The translations under genes were made by a program, and so were the position numbers. Positions 11,199-20,942 of a DNA stretch of 64,000 nt are shown piece by piece. The DNA is from Pseudobdellovibrio exovorus JSS (GTDB lineage Bacteria; Bdellovibrionota; Bdellovibrionia; Bdellovibrionales; Bdellovibrionaceae): assembly GCF_000348725.1 (NCBI RefSeq), contig NC_020813.1:62001-126000 (forward strand). The letters are read 5' to 3'. A model generated the notes under the pieces. The model made no database searches, was not told where the DNA came from, and saw nothing but the letters and a program-made list of their open reading frames with translations. Within the stretch, counting starts at the first letter, position 1. Each line of letters opens with the position of its first letter.

Positions 11199-12740
11199 AT
11201 GATTAAAAAGACCGTATTTTTGCTTGCCGCCACTGGCTTGGTTTTCGTGAACTCTGGCTGTACTTCTCAGAAGACAGAAGATGAAACTCAGCTGATTGAA
11301 ACTGCCGATGTTGATAAAATTGAAGGTGATTTAGAACTTCCTGAAATACAAAATGATCCAGCTTTGGACATGGCGTTCACCGAAACACCGCTGACAGAAA
11401 CGCCATTAACAGAGACACCGATTATTGAAGGTACAAATTCAATAGATGGAACTCTGACAACGACAGAAACCACAACGACAACAACGATTGATGGTTATGC
11501 CCCTCCAGTAGTTGAAACAACAACTACATATACAGAGACTCCATTAACTGAAGCGCCGATCACAGAAACTCCAATTGATACGAGCTACTTAACAGAGACG
11601 CCTGTTGCAACGAACACAACGACGACTTACAGCAGTTCGTATGACTCTGATGAACTAACAGAGACTCCAATCACGGATCCAGCGGTTGTCGCAGCGACTT
11701 TGCAGGCGGCAGAAAAGCGCGCAACAAAATCAACTGCGAAAAAAAGCTCAACATCGACAGTTAGAACAAGCACGAAGTCTTCAGGCTCTACGGCGAAAGC
11801 TAGCACGGGTGGTTTGAAGAAAGTGGCGCTCACAACTCCATATCAAGGAGCTGATGGCGGTTGGATCAATACAGTTTATGTTGTTCGTCCGAAAGAAACA
11901 TTAACTGATATCAGCATGAAGATTTTCGCGTCAGATCGCTCTGAAGACTTGAAAAAAATCGGCGAAAACAGCTTCTTAAAAAGCCGTGCACCACGTGTAG
12001 GCGACAAAATTTACTATTCGTCTCCGAATCGTCCGGATGATTCAAGCCGTACTATGCTTTACCAAGAAGACATGGGCTTAGTTCCTGAAACATACGTAGC
12101 GAAAAAAGGCGACAACCTTAAGAAAGTATCAAAAGAACTTTTAGGTTTCGATAATGCATGGAAAGAAGTTTGGACTTCTAACAGCGTTGAATCACAAGGC
12201 TCTTTAAAAGAAGGTGAACTTCTTCGTTACTGGGCTGAAGCTCCAGCAATGGCTGCGACATTACCTCCACCATTGCCGCCGCCAACAACGGGTGCCAGCT
12301 TAGTGGACCCATCTCAGATGCCAAGTGGAGCTGATTCTGGCATGGGAACATTGCCTCCGCCGCCAGCGGATGCAAACGCAAACTTACCTCCTCCTCCAAC
12401 GGGAACAGAAATGCCACCGATGGGAACAGATGGAACAGATCCAATGGCAGCGGGTGGAGTTGACTCTTTCCCACCGCCACCACCAGTGGATGAAATGGCC
12501 GAACTTCCTCCTCCGCCTCCGGCAGAAGATCTACAGGCGGCAGCTCCACGTAAGAAAATTAACTTAGATGAAGAAGTGGCTGCTGAAGAGGGTGGACTTG
12601 ATAGCGACACGATGATGTCGTTGGGTGCACTTGGTGTTCTGGTTGCCTTGTTAGCCCTTGTTATTATCCGCAGAAAAAAACAAAAAGCGGCGCAATTGCA
12701 AGCTGAACAAGAGCAACAAAACAACGAAATGAACGCGTAG
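11199..12740 (+). CDS. LysM-type lipoprotein with TETP and proline-rich repeats
   Basis: A 513-residue envelope protein. The N-terminal signal ends in NSGC (lipobox-like, Cys21). Next is a low-complexity region with many TETP repeats (about residues 60-155), an Ala/Ser/Thr/Lys linker, and two LysM-like segments (VYVVRPKETLTDIS and YVAKKGDNLKKVS) expected to bind peptidoglycan. A long Pro-rich region (PPPP runs) follows, then a C-terminal membrane helix (LGALGVLVALLALVII) with a positive tail. A lipid anchor plus a C-terminal helix is unusual; it may bridge membrane and wall. Ribosome binding site AAGGACGAGG. A strong terminator follows at 12815-12850. Confidence 0.72.
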   Translation: MIKKTVFLLAATGLVFVNSGCTSQKTEDETQLIETADVDKIEGDLELPEIQNDPALDMAFTETPLTETPLTETPIIEGTNSIDGTLTTTETTTTTTIDGYAPPVVETTTTYTETPLTEAPITETPIDTSYLTETPVATNTTTTYSSSYDSDELTETPITDPAVVAATLQAAEKRATKSTAKKSSTSTVRTSTKSSGSTAKASTGGLKKVALTTPYQGADGGWINTVYVVRPKETLTDISMKIFASDRSEDLKKIGENSFLKSRAPRVGDKIYYSSPNRPDDSSRTMLYQEDMGLVPETYVAKKGDNLKKVSKELLGFDNAWKEVWTSNSVESQGSLKEGELLRYWAEAPAMAATLPPPLPPPTTGASLVDPSQMPSGADSGMGTLPPPPADANANLPPPPTGTEMPPMGTDGTDPMAAGGVDSFPPPPPVDEMAELPPPPPAEDLQAAAPRKKINLDEEVAAEEGGLDSDTMMSLGALGVLVALLALVIIRRKKQKAAQLQAEQEQQNNEMNA

Positions 12741-12814
12741 TCGTTCATTGGGTCATTCTCGTTGAGTGAAGCGGCAAAGCCGAACTCTCGAATTACGAAT
12801 TAAATTCTAAAAAA

Positions 12815-12850
12815 CAAAAAAACCGCAGCTTTGATTCTGCGGTTTTTTAT
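12815..12850 (+). terminator. Strong intrinsic terminator after the LysM lipoprotein gene
   Basis: The arms at 12817-12828 and 12837-12848 pair over 12 bp (core ACCGCAG/CTGCGGT), with an eight-base loop and a run of T. An A run on the other side suggests bidirectional use, so it could also serve the convergent PilZ gene. Confidence 0.9.
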
Positions 12851-12878
12851 TTTGTGAAGCTCAGATCGCGTATATTTC

Positions 12879-12899
12879 CGGATTAGGTACGGCCTACCT
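12879..12899 (-). repeat. Dispersed repeat family A, copy 2
   Basis: The exact reverse complement of 4086-4106 (21/21). It abuts the 3' end of the PilZ gene and touches its stop codon (12899-12901), so like copy 1 it starts where the coding sequence ends. Confidence 0.82.
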
Positions 12900-13264
12900 C
12901 AAGAAACTTTTTTCAAAATACCATCCATCAAATCGCGATGGCCCATGCGTTTCGATTCAACGAAATAAATTAAATCATCGATGATTTGCACATCGCGATT
13001 GTTTGTGGGTAAGAATTTAATTCCAGCTCCTAGAGCATTTTTCCAAACCACTTGCGCTGCGATTTTTCTTTCGCGCGAGCCAACCGAAAATACTAAGTTT
13101 AATTTTTCATTCAATTGTAAATCGTGACTTTTAACTTCTAAAAAAGCACCAGTCAGACTGATATTTTTCAAAGCGCCTTGGCTATCGAGTCGTGCGTAAT
13201 TGCGTCTAAAAGACACCTCTAAATAAAGCGGAGTGCGTGGGGCTGGAGGGCTAACCATTGTCAT
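12899..13264 (-). CDS. PilZ-domain protein
   Basis: A 121-residue single-domain protein. It has the PilZ c-di-GMP pattern: an RRNYAR basic stretch near the N-terminus, followed by the ISLTGAFLEV segment in place of the usual D/NxSxxG motif. It probably acts as a c-di-GMP adaptor. I start at the ATG at 13264 because AAAGGTG lies just upstream; a TTG at 13288 would add eight residues. It is divergent from rho. The first position of the D/NxSxxG motif is Asn, as in many functional PilZ domains. Confidence 0.8.
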   Translation of the reverse strand: MTMVSPPAPRTPLYLEVSFRRNYARLDSQGALKNISLTGAFLEVKSHDLQLNEKLNLVFSVGSRERKIAAQVVWKNALGAGIKFLPTNNRDVQIIDDLIYFVESKRMGHRDLMDGILKKVS

Positions 13265-13368
13265 CGTTTCACCTTTCCTCGTGAACAAAGTCTTGTCTTT
13301 ATATATCGGCTAACTATTTGAAAAATTTAAAGAATTCTTAAAATGAGACGTTTTAAGCAGAATAAATT

Positions 13369-13390
13369 GACTTTGACCGGACCCAAAGTC
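13369..13390 (+). promoter_or_regulatory. rho: Hairpin in the rho leader
   Basis: In the 235-bp AT-rich gap between the PilZ gene and rho, GACTTTG (13369-13375) pairs with CAAAGTC (13384-13390) around an eight-base loop. It may be part of the promoter or leader control of rho, which is autoregulated in many bacteria, but the role here is unknown. Near-palindromic TTAATTAA sequences follow (13414-13434). Confidence 0.3.
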
Positions 13391-13499
13391 ATATTAAACC
13401 TATCTTATAAAAATTAATTAAATCATTAATTAAACAATCAAGGATATAAATCTTTAAACCCTTCAAATCATCAAGAGTTCTTAATTAAAGGAGCCCCGC

Positions 13500-15266
13500 T
13501 TGGCTAAAAAAGAAATTGTTATTGAGTCGAAACCTCGTAGAAAAAAGCCTCTAACCGACTCAGCCCCAGAATCCACTTCATCTGACACTCCGGCTGCTCA
13601 AGCCACCGAATCTGCTCCAACGACAACTCAAGAAACAAAAACAGAAACACCGGCAGCCTCAGCGGCAGCAGCAGAAGTTTCAGCTCCAGCAGTGCAAACA
13701 GAAGATGGTGCGGCCAGCGCAGCTCCGGCAGCAGCAGCTAGCGAGCCAGCAGCTCAACAAGGGTCTCAGCAACAGCAACAACATCGCCAGTTCCGTAAGT
13801 TCGGTAATAATCAAGGCGGTGGTAATGGCGGCGGTGGCGGCCATCGTCACCAAAACAACAATAACAATCAAAATCGTTACAACAACAATCAACGCCGTGA
13901 TTTCCGCGACAATCGCCGCAATGATTTCCGCGACGACGAGCAACCACAACACGCTTCTTCACACAGTGATGCCGACATCGATTTAGCTGATATCAATTTG
14001 AACGAAGAGGAAAAAAGCTGGCTGAATTCAAAAGACCTGAAATCTAAAAACATTCAGGTCTTAACGGATTTAGCAACTAAACTGAAAATTGAAAATGCAG
14101 CAGGTATGCGCCGTCAGGACATGGTCTTCGAAATCCTGAAACGTGCAGCTAAATTAGGGGACATCTTCGGATCGGGAGTTCTGGAAATTCTGCCGGATGG
14201 TTACGGTTTCTTGCGTTCACCGGATTACAACTACTTGCCAGGACCGGATGACATTTACGTTTCTCCATCACAAATGAGAAAATTCGGTCTGCGTACAGGT
14301 GACTTTGTTACCGGTACAGTTCGTCCTCCGAAAGAGGGCGAAAGATACTTTGCTTTGATCAAAGTGGATTCGTTGAACTATGAATCTCCTGAGGCCAGCA
14401 AAGATAAAATTTTATTTGATAACTTAACTCCGCTTTATCCGAACAAGATGTTGCGTTTGGAACATATTCCAAACGAAATGACGACTCGTATTGTGGACTT
14501 GATGGCTCCGCTAGGAAAAGGCCAACGTGCCCTTATTGTGGCGCCGCCAAGAACAGGTAAAACCGTATTGATGCAGAATATTGCCAATGCGATTACTGCC
14601 AATCATCCTGAAGTGAAATTGATCGTCTTGTTGATTGATGAGCGTCCGGAAGAGGTAACTGACATGCAAAGAACCGTTAAAGGTGAAGTGGTCAGTTCTA
14701 CATTTGACGAGCCACCAACTCGTCACGTTCAGGTAGCTGAAATGGTACTTGAAAAAGCAAAACGTCTTGTCGAGCACAAACATGATGTGGTGATTCTATT
14801 AGATTCGATCACTCGTTTAGCGCGTGCTTACAATACAGTGGTGCCGCCTTCAGGAAAAATCCTGTCGGGTGGTGTTGACTCGAATGCGTTACACAAACCA
14901 AAACGTTTCTTCGGTGCTGCCCGCAATATCGAAGAGGGCGGATCGTTAACGATCATCGCCACAGCCTTGATTGATACTGGTTCCCGTATGGACGAGGTTA
15001 TCTTCGAAGAATTTAAAGGTACCGGTAACTCGGAAATCCATTTGGATCGCAAGTTGATGGAAAAACGTATCTTCCCTTGCTTGGACATCAATAAATCAGG
15101 AACTCGTAAAGAGGATCTGTTAATTGAAAAGATCGATTTGAATCGTCTTTGGATCTTACGTAAAGTTTTAGCTCCGATGAACGTGGTGGATGCGATGGAA
15201 TTCTTAATGGATAAAGTCGATAAAACAAAAACAAACGCAGACTTCCTGAAAAGCATGAATGGGTAG
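13500..15266 (+). CDS. rho: Transcription termination factor Rho with long Q/N/G-rich N-terminus
   Basis: Hexameric RNA-dependent ATPase that ends transcription, 588 residues against about 420 in E. coli. The extra part is the first 165 residues: an Ala/Thr/Pro/Glu-rich segment (20-85), then a Gln/Asn/Gly/Arg-rich stretch (86-150) with runs of Q, G and N and RRDFRDN repeats. The Rho N-domain, the RNA-binding cold-shock-like domain (DGYGFLRS) and the ATPase domain with P-loop PPRTGKT follow. The start is TTG, supported by AAAGGAG (13487-13493) six bases upstream. The next gene begins two bases after the stop. Confidence 0.95.
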   Translation: MAKKEIVIESKPRRKKPLTDSAPESTSSDTPAAQATESAPTTTQETKTETPAASAAAAEVSAPAVQTEDGAASAAPAAAASEPAAQQGSQQQQQHRQFRKFGNNQGGGNGGGGGHRHQNNNNNQNRYNNNQRRDFRDNRRNDFRDDEQPQHASSHSDADIDLADINLNEEEKSWLNSKDLKSKNIQVLTDLATKLKIENAAGMRRQDMVFEILKRAAKLGDIFGSGVLEILPDGYGFLRSPDYNYLPGPDDIYVSPSQMRKFGLRTGDFVTGTVRPPKEGERYFALIKVDSLNYESPEASKDKILFDNLTPLYPNKMLRLEHIPNEMTTRIVDLMAPLGKGQRALIVAPPRTGKTVLMQNIANAITANHPEVKLIVLLIDERPEEVTDMQRTVKGEVVSSTFDEPPTRHVQVAEMVLEKAKRLVEHKHDVVILLDSITRLARAYNTVVPPSGKILSGGVDSNALHKPKRFFGAARNIEEGGSLTIIATALIDTGSRMDEVIFEEFKGTGNSEIHLDRKLMEKRIFPCLDINKSGTRKEDLLIEKIDLNRLWILRKVLAPMNVVDAMEFLMDKVDKTKTNADFLKSMNG

Positions 15267-15268
15267 AC

Positions 15269-16153
15269 GTGAGCACGAACGAACAGAACCCTCAGCAGCC
15301 GGAACAGAAGCAAAACAAAAAACGTCAGTATCTTATTGCCGTCATCGCTACGCTTGCGGTTTCTGCTGTTGCTGCCGGATCTTACTACGCCTTGTCTTTT
15401 GCAAAAGAGCTGGAAGAAAAAGCCAACGAATCTCAAGAACAATTTGTTGGTGATCCTGAGGTTTCAAGTCAGCTTTTAACGGAATGTCAAAAATCAGCTG
15501 AGCGTATCGCGGACTCACAAAGCCTCGATCAAATTATTACAGAGTACAAGCGCTATGCGGACAACTGTCGCAGTGTTTATGTTGTTGTTGAAAAAGAAAG
15601 TTTTGTTCGTAACGAAGGTATGTATCCAGATCTAGTTGTAGACATTGCCTTTTTAGCTGCGAAAACAGACAAAAGCAAAGCGATGGATGTTTTGAACTTC
15701 GCTAAAGGTTTAGAGCCATGGGAATACTATATGGGGCCAGTGATTTGCGAATCACGCGGTGTTGTCGAAGCCTATATTGAAGCCTTCCAATCAACGACAG
15801 AAAGACGCTGTTTGAAAAAAACAGAAGATTCAGCTCAGTTGATCGCAGCTTTGAAAAGTAAAAACTTTTCTTTATTACCACAAACTCTTAAAGAGGGTGA
15901 AGTGGTTTGGGTCGGTCTTCCAGACTCAGAAGTTGGCTGTCCTGAAAAAATGTCGGACATTATGAACTTAGTAACGCGATTGACTTCTGGTTCCGATGTT
16001 GAGTTTGAAGAAAACCAAAGTGAAAATGCAGAGTCTTCAGGGTTAACATTCATTTACAAAACAAAAAGTGACGACAAGATGATCTTAGAGTTTTCGGAGT
16101 CCGACTCTTGTCTACAATTAGGAGCCGTTTTGGTTCCTGATCTACAGCCATAG
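15269..16153 (+). CDS. Unknown single-pass membrane protein
   Basis: A 294-residue protein with a short Gln/Asn/Lys-rich cytoplasmic start, one membrane helix (about residues 21-44, [20 protein letters not shown]) and a soluble outer domain with several Cys (ECQKS, DNCRS, ICES, RRCLK, VGCPE) that could form disulfides in the periplasm. No family is recognised. The GTG start is two bases after the rho stop, so it is probably co-transcribed with rho. Repeat B copy 1 begins directly after its TAG stop. Confidence 0.65.
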   Translation: MSTNEQNPQQPEQKQNKKRQYLIAVIATLAVSAVAAGSYYALSFAKELEEKANESQEQFVGDPEVSSQLLTECQKSAERIADSQSLDQIITEYKRYADNCRSVYVVVEKESFVRNEGMYPDLVVDIAFLAAKTDKSKAMDVLNFAKGLEPWEYYMGPVICESRGVVEAYIEAFQSTTERRCLKKTEDSAQLIAALKSKNFSLLPQTLKEGEVVWVGLPDSEVGCPEKMSDIMNLVTRLTSGSDVEFEENQSENAESSGLTFIYKTKSDDKMILEFSESDSCLQLGAVLVPDLQP

Positions 16154-16178
16154 GTGCCAGGCCCTATTTACGGACGCA
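16154..16178 (+). repeat. Dispersed repeat family B, copy 1
   Basis: Begins GTGCCAGGCCCTATTTACGG, 25 bp, immediately after the TAG stop of the upstream gene. It differs by one base from the copy at 21840-21864. Confidence 0.82.
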
Positions 16179-16180
16179 GT

Positions 16181-16813
16181 ATGGCTACTAGTCGCACAAA
16201 GATCAAAACCACATCGAATGAGTTTCAGAAATTAGCAAAAAAATATTCAACTCCGCAGAAAGTTCAAAGCTTTCTGCGCGCTATGGAGTACAACGCCGAA
16301 AAAGGCGGGGAAACTCTTCGTTCAGCGGCATCAGCTTTACAAATAAAAAAAGCCCATTGTATGGAAGCGGCCTTTCTTGCGGCTGCGATTTTGGAGTATC
16401 AAGGTTACCCGCCTCTGGTGATGAGTTTGGAAAGCATCGACGATTTAGACCATGTGATCTTTGTCTATCAACAAAAAGATAAAGATGGAAAATTAAAATG
16501 GGGCTCTGTCGCTCGTTCGCGCGACGAAGGACTACATGGACGGAAACCGATCTTTCGGTCTTTACGTGATTTAGCTTTGTCGTATTATGAACCTTACATT
16601 GATAAAACAGGTTGTATTACGGGTTATCAGATTGCTCATCTGGATGATGCTCAAGCGGATTGGCGTTACAGCACAAAAAATGTCTGGAAGGCCGAGCAGT
16701 TTTTAATTGATATCAAACATGTGCCGATCAAATTTAATAAAAAGCGTTATCAAAAAATTCATAAGCGCTATCTTTCAGGCATTAAAGCTAAAAAACAGTT
16801 CTGTTGGCTTTAG
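16181..16813 (+). CDS. Unknown protein, possible cysteine-protease or transglutaminase-like fold
   Basis: A 210-residue protein of unknown function. A Cys at the start of a helix (AHCMEAAFLAAAIL) followed about 30 residues later by a His in a strand (DDLDHVIFVYQ) resembles the Cys-His layout of transglutaminase-like or papain-like folds; this is only a hint. I start at the ATG at 16181. An in-frame GTG at 16154 lies inside repeat B and would make the repeat encode the first nine residues. No clear ribosome binding site is seen for either start. Confidence 0.6.
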   Translation: MATSRTKIKTTSNEFQKLAKKYSTPQKVQSFLRAMEYNAEKGGETLRSAASALQIKKAHCMEAAFLAAAILEYQGYPPLVMSLESIDDLDHVIFVYQQKDKDGKLKWGSVARSRDEGLHGRKPIFRSLRDLALSYYEPYIDKTGCITGYQIAHLDDAQADWRYSTKNVWKAEQFLIDIKHVPIKFNKKRYQKIHKRYLSGIKAKKQFCWL

Positions 16814-16917
16814 ACATCTGTCTTATTTTGAGAAACTCACAGTTCGTGAAAGATCTTATATAAAGTTGCGTCCTCGGTCCTCCGTTGTTTAGTTAGGGTG
16901 TAAACAAGGGGCCGCTT

Positions 16918-18618
16918 TTGACTGATTCATCTGAGCATTTTTTTCCAGCATCAAATGCAAAGCGATTTGTCGCATTTCTAATGGATTTTATGGTTTCCGT
17001 TATTGCGGCGTATACGATCGCGGTATTTTTGCCCGTATCTGCAAATATCGGTATCGAAAAATTTATTATTCTTTTTTATTTCATCATTACACAGGCGCTC
17101 TTTGGATTTACTTTAGGAAAAAAACTCATGGGACTGCGAGTGGTCCGTTTGGGTGACGATCAAAAAGCCAGTTGGCCACAGATCATTGGGCGCGAGCTAA
17201 TTGGAAAGCCGCTTTCGGCGTTAGTTTTGTTTTTTGGATTTTTATGTATTTTTATCAATAAAGAACGCCTTGGCTTACATGACAAGATATTTAGAACACA
17301 GGTAATTTCAGACGAACCTAAAGAACTTGTCTCCTTATTTCAAGTGTTCACTCATGCACTTGCGGCGATTTTAGTTTCTACTGCTGTGGTTTACTTTGTG
17401 GGTCTTTATACTTCGATTCCGCTAAAAGGTTGGGCTAATCGGCTACAAGATGAAGGTGTTAATATCGAAGGGATTCGCGGGAATCTCAAGCAAGGTTTTG
17501 CTTTTAAAAAAGTTCAGTTTTCAAATGAAGACATTGGCTTCGAGGGGGAAAACCTTGTTTTTAAATACGATAATATTTTAGATCTGTTTCAAGGTAAAAA
17601 TTTTCACATTAAGCAAATAAGTGCATCTAAGATCGAACTGACGTCCTTCAAGGCGGAAGATTTTCAGAGTAGAAAAAAAAGACCAGCTGCTACAGTTGGC
17701 GGCAAGCCCAAAACCAAATCAGCGAAAAGATCTTCATCAGCGGCAAAGATGTCCTTGTTTTGTGACTTAATAGATATTTCTGAAATTAAAATCACGTTAT
17801 CAGATAAGCAGGTTTACGAAGCGAAAAAGCTTCATGTTAAAAACACACAGATGGTGAAAAGTGACATCAATATACAAAAAATATATCTGGATTCAGAAGA
17901 TCTTTTTGTTGATATCGAAGATTTTTCTTACGTCGATGCAACTGAGGTCGTATCTGTTTTAAGCTCCAGCGTTGTTGTAAAGAAAACGATGTATCCTCAG
18001 TACCTTTCCGGAGACGTTGACTTTAAAATGAAGGGTTCAATCAATTTAAAATCCAATAAGATGATGGGTTCGATAACAGCTTTTCGTAATAGCTTTCAGC
18101 TCAGCTCATTGAATGGTGAAGATGTTGATCTTCGTACTGTTAATTTTCACCCACAATGGTATTTTAAAAACATACCGCCAATACATTCTTTTAACGTTGA
18201 ATACAGTGGCCGTGCGGATGGGATGCCAAGCACTCCATTTACGGGTTATTACAAGCTAGGTATACATCATGTAAATCTGGATAGAAAAACCGAAGTCGGC
18301 AAACTTTTTATAGGGCAACTTTCTTTGGGAAGCGGAATGATTGTGGGTCTTTCGTTTCAAGGGCGTCGACATCCAGAGCGTCCCTTGCTTGTTCACTTGA
18401 ATTCATTTGAAAATCAGGATGCGACGGATGTCGTTGCCAAGATTTTATTCTGGAAACCTCGTGAAGAGTTAACTGAAGCAGACCGCGCGAAGATTGCTCA
18501 AAACAGCAATTATTTTTTATATAAAAAACTTGAAACGAGTTTCGATACACTGCCGCCATTCGATCAGCGCATGCAGCAGGAGCTTCAGCAAAGGGCGCCT
18601 GCCAACAACCAATGGTAG
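16918..18618 (+). CDS. RDD-family membrane protein with long AsmA-like periplasmic region
   Basis: A 566-residue protein. The first 140 residues form an RDD domain (KRFVAFLMDF, then LGKKLMGLRVV and LGLHDKIF) with about three membrane helices. A fourth helix at about 143-167 is followed by a long region (GVNIEGIRGNLKQGFAFKKV) that looks like the start of AsmA/TamB-type proteins, which handle lipid transport or envelope assembly. A Lys/Ser-rich linker lies at about 255-280. The joining of the two parts is unusual. The TTG start is supported by AAGGGG six bases upstream. Confidence 0.65.
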   Translation: MTDSSEHFFPASNAKRFVAFLMDFMVSVIAAYTIAVFLPVSANIGIEKFIILFYFIITQALFGFTLGKKLMGLRVVRLGDDQKASWPQIIGRELIGKPLSALVLFFGFLCIFINKERLGLHDKIFRTQVISDEPKELVSLFQVFTHALAAILVSTAVVYFVGLYTSIPLKGWANRLQDEGVNIEGIRGNLKQGFAFKKVQFSNEDIGFEGENLVFKYDNILDLFQGKNFHIKQISASKIELTSFKAEDFQSRKKRPAATVGGKPKTKSAKRSSSAAKMSLFCDLIDISEIKITLSDKQVYEAKKLHVKNTQMVKSDINIQKIYLDSEDLFVDIEDFSYVDATEVVSVLSSSVVVKKTMYPQYLSGDVDFKMKGSINLKSNKMMGSITAFRNSFQLSSLNGEDVDLRTVNFHPQWYFKNIPPIHSFNVEYSGRADGMPSTPFTGYYKLGIHHVNLDRKTEVGKLFIGQLSLGSGMIVGLSFQGRRHPERPLLVHLNSFENQDATDVVAKILFWKPREELTEADRAKIAQNSNYFLYKKLETSFDTLPPFDQRMQQELQQRAPANNQW

Positions 18619-18621
18619 CAG

Positions 18622-19311
18622 CTACTTAAGGTCTAGCATCACGGCGTTTTCAACAATTCGTGAGGCCTTTAATTTTCCAGTGGAAGCTAAAACCATTGCT
18701 TTTGCGACTTGTGCGGCATGCACAGGACGAAATTTTTTTGCAATTAACCACGAATAGATCGGTGAAAATAAAACGGCGAGTCGTTCCCCAAAGCGAAATT
18801 CTTGGCGGTCACCGAGCAATAAGCTCGGATGAAAAAAGTGCAGATCACCGGCAGTGAACTCGCGAGTCACATGGCTTTCCATTTCACCTTTTACACGATT
18901 GTAAAATACAGAAGATTTCGCATCAGCCCCGATAGCCGAAACCACCAAAAGTTTTTCTGCACGGCAAATGCGCGCCATGCGGGCAAAGTTCACGACATGT
19001 TCGTAGTCAATTTTTCTAAAAGCCTGTTGTGATCCGGCCTTACTGATCGTGGTGCCAAGGCAGCAGAAAAAGCTCAACGATGAGGTTCCCGCAAACGAGC
19101 GCACTTGGATTTCTAACTGATTCCAGTCTTCGAAATCAAAGGTCAAACAGCGGACTTTGGGGTTATTCCAAACGCCGCTGCTATCGGCCAAATTGGCCGG
19201 ATGACGGCGGACAATAGCCAGAATTTGGGCGAAAGAGCCCTCATGGACCAGTTTTTCCACTAAATGTGTGCCCACCAAGCCGGTGGACCCAATAACGACT
19301 GCTGTTTTCAT
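18622..19311 (-). CDS. NAD(P)-binding Rossmann oxidoreductase (HTATIP2-like)
   Basis: A 229-residue short-chain type protein. The N-terminal nucleotide-binding motif GSTGLVGTHL (about 8-17) and the later Ser/Tyr region (VVSAIGADAKSSVFYNRVKG, with the YxxxK element) match atypical SDR proteins of the HTATIP2/YwnB type. The substrate is unknown. It is convergent with the RDD gene, with three bases between the stops. Confidence 0.8.
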   Translation of the reverse strand: MKTAVVIGSTGLVGTHLVEKLVHEGSFAQILAIVRRHPANLADSSGVWNNPKVRCLTFDFEDWNQLEIQVRSFAGTSSLSFFCCLGTTISKAGSQQAFRKIDYEHVVNFARMARICRAEKLLVVSAIGADAKSSVFYNRVKGEMESHVTREFTAGDLHFFHPSLLLGDRQEFRFGERLAVLFSPIYSWLIAKKFRPVHAAQVAKAMVLASTGKLKASRIVENAVMLDLK

Positions 19312-19467
19312 AAACGTATAACCACCTGAAAATACTCGATAAAATAATAACTTCCTCTAAGGCAGGGCAAAACGGCAGTTTAAAAACTACTCAACATTTT
19401 GCTTGAGCCTGAGCTTGGGATTATGCTATCACCTAAGTCTTTGAAATCAATACGTAAAGGATATGGT

Positions 19468-19716
19468 ATGAAAGAAGGATTACACCCAAAAGTTAGAACA
19501 GTTGTTTTTAAAGACATCTCTTGCGACTTTGCTTTTTTAGGCACAACAACTATCGACTCTAAAGAAACAACTAAATGGACTGATGGTAAAGAATATCCAT
19601 TGGTTAAAGTTGAGATCTCTTCTGCATCTCACCCTTTCTACACTGGTAAGCAACGTGTGATGGATACAGAAGGTCGTATCGATCGTTTCAAAAAGAAATA
19701 CGCGAAAAACAAGTAG
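19468..19716 (+). CDS. rpmE: 50S ribosomal protein L31, type B
   Basis: An 82-residue ribosomal protein. It has the L31 start ([16 protein letters not shown]), the conserved [12 protein letters not shown] segment and a basic tail. The zinc-binding Cys set of type A L31 is missing (only one Cys), so this is the zinc-independent form. The ATG at 19468 is preceded by AAAGGA; longer in-frame starts upstream add no conserved sequence. A terminator follows at 19758-19791. Confidence 0.92.
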   Translation: MKEGLHPKVRTVVFKDISCDFAFLGTTTIDSKETTKWTDGKEYPLVKVEISSASHPFYTGKQRVMDTEGRIDRFKKKYAKNK

Positions 19717-19757
19717 CTTCCTCAGAGTTTCGGCTCTGGTCATACAGAGCATCAGAC

Positions 19758-19791
19758 AAAAGCGGCCACATCAGTGCCGCTTTTGCTTTTT
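19758..19791 (+). terminator. Intrinsic terminator after the L31 gene
   Basis: AAAAGCGGC (19758-19766) pairs with GCCGCTTTT (19776-19784) around a nine-base loop, followed by GCTTTTTT. It separates rpmE from prfA. Confidence 0.88.
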
Positions 19792-19851
19792 TCAGACATC
19801 CGTTTGCCAGTTAATTGAATAGACCAGCCTCATTCTCAGGAGCTACAGGTT

Positions 19852-20931
19852 ATGTTTTCAAAATTAGATCAAGTTGAATCAAGATACGAAGAAGTGAATA
19901 TGGCTTTGCAGCGCCCAGACGTGGCGTCTGATCAAAAGCAATACCGCGCTTTGATGAAAGAGCTTTCAGATCTTGAAAAGATTGTCGTTTTATATCGTGA
20001 TTTCAAAAAGAAAACTGTGAACTTAAAAGACAGCAAAGAGCTTCTAACGGCAGAGTCCGACGCCGAGATGAAAGAGATGATCCGTGAAGAGATCAAAGAA
20101 CTCGAAGAGGCTCTTCCCAATCTAGAACATCAATTGAAAATCGCTTTAATTCCGAAAGATCCAAACGACGACAAGAATATCCTTCTTGAAATTCGTGCTG
20201 GCGCTGGTGGTGACGAGGCTTCCCTTTTTGCTGACGAACTTTTCCGCGCCTATGCGAAGTACGCTTCTGATCAAGGTTGGAAGGCCGAGCTGATGTCTTA
20301 CACCGATGGTAACGTCGGTGGAGCTAAAGAGGTGATCGCCATGATCTCTGGCGATGCGGTTTTCTCGAAAATGAAATTTGAATCCGGTGTTCACCGCGTA
20401 CAGCGTGTTCCGAAAACGGAAGCTGCAGGTCGTATTCATACATCCACAGTAACCGTAGCCGTGATTCCTGAAGCAGAAGTCAATGAAGTGAAGATCGACA
20501 TGAAAGATATTACGATCGACGTGATGCGCGCCTCAGGTGCCGGTGGTCAGTCGGTCAATAGAACTGAATCGGCTGTTCGTCTTCACCATAATCCCACAGG
20601 GATTTTGGTTCACTGCCAAGAGGGTAAATCTCAGTTAGCCAATAAAGAACGTGCGTTTCAAATTTTAGCGACAAAACTACAACAGTTAGAAGATGAAAAA
20701 GCTCGCCAAGCGGCTTCTGATGCCCGTTTAGATCAAATCGGTACCGGAGATCGTTCCGAGCGTATTCGCACCTACAACTTTCCGCAAACACGTATTACCG
20801 ATCATCGTATCGGTTTGACGATTCACCAATTAGATCAGGTGATGGGTGGTCAGATGGAATACTTGATTGATCCATTGATTGCTCACTTCCAAGCGGAAGC
20901 TCTGAAAAAACAATCGACGAATTCGTACTAG
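19852..20931 (+). CDS. prfA: Peptide chain release factor 1
   Basis: Recognises UAA and UAG and releases the finished peptide. At 359 residues it has normal length. It contains the catalytic GGQ motif ([15 protein letters not shown]) that PrmC methylates, and a stop-codon-recognition loop in the [13 protein letters not shown] segment. prmC begins 11 bases after its stop, the usual arrangement of substrate and modifying enzyme. Confidence 0.96.
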   Translation: MFSKLDQVESRYEEVNMALQRPDVASDQKQYRALMKELSDLEKIVVLYRDFKKKTVNLKDSKELLTAESDAEMKEMIREEIKELEEALPNLEHQLKIALIPKDPNDDKNILLEIRAGAGGDEASLFADELFRAYAKYASDQGWKAELMSYTDGNVGGAKEVIAMISGDAVFSKMKFESGVHRVQRVPKTEAAGRIHTSTVTVAVIPEAEVNEVKIDMKDITIDVMRASGAGGQSVNRTESAVRLHHNPTGILVHCQEGKSQLANKERAFQILATKLQQLEDEKARQAASDARLDQIGTGDRSERIRTYNFPQTRITDHRIGLTIHQLDQVMGGQMEYLIDPLIAHFQAEALKKQSTNSY

Positions 20932-20942
20932 TAGTCTTTGAA

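Noticed and set aside
12178-12748. Open frames opposite the Pro-rich part of the LysM lipoprotein
   Set aside because: They come from the CCT/CCG codon runs; no ribosome binding sites and no recognisable protein.
13700-13950. CRISPR-like repetition
   Set aside because: The repeats are coding low-complexity runs without regular spacers; no CRISPR array was seen anywhere in the window.
13680-13960. Long open frames opposite the rho N-terminus
   Set aside because: They are caused by low-complexity codons (Gln, Asn, Ala, Gly runs) and give improbable proteins.
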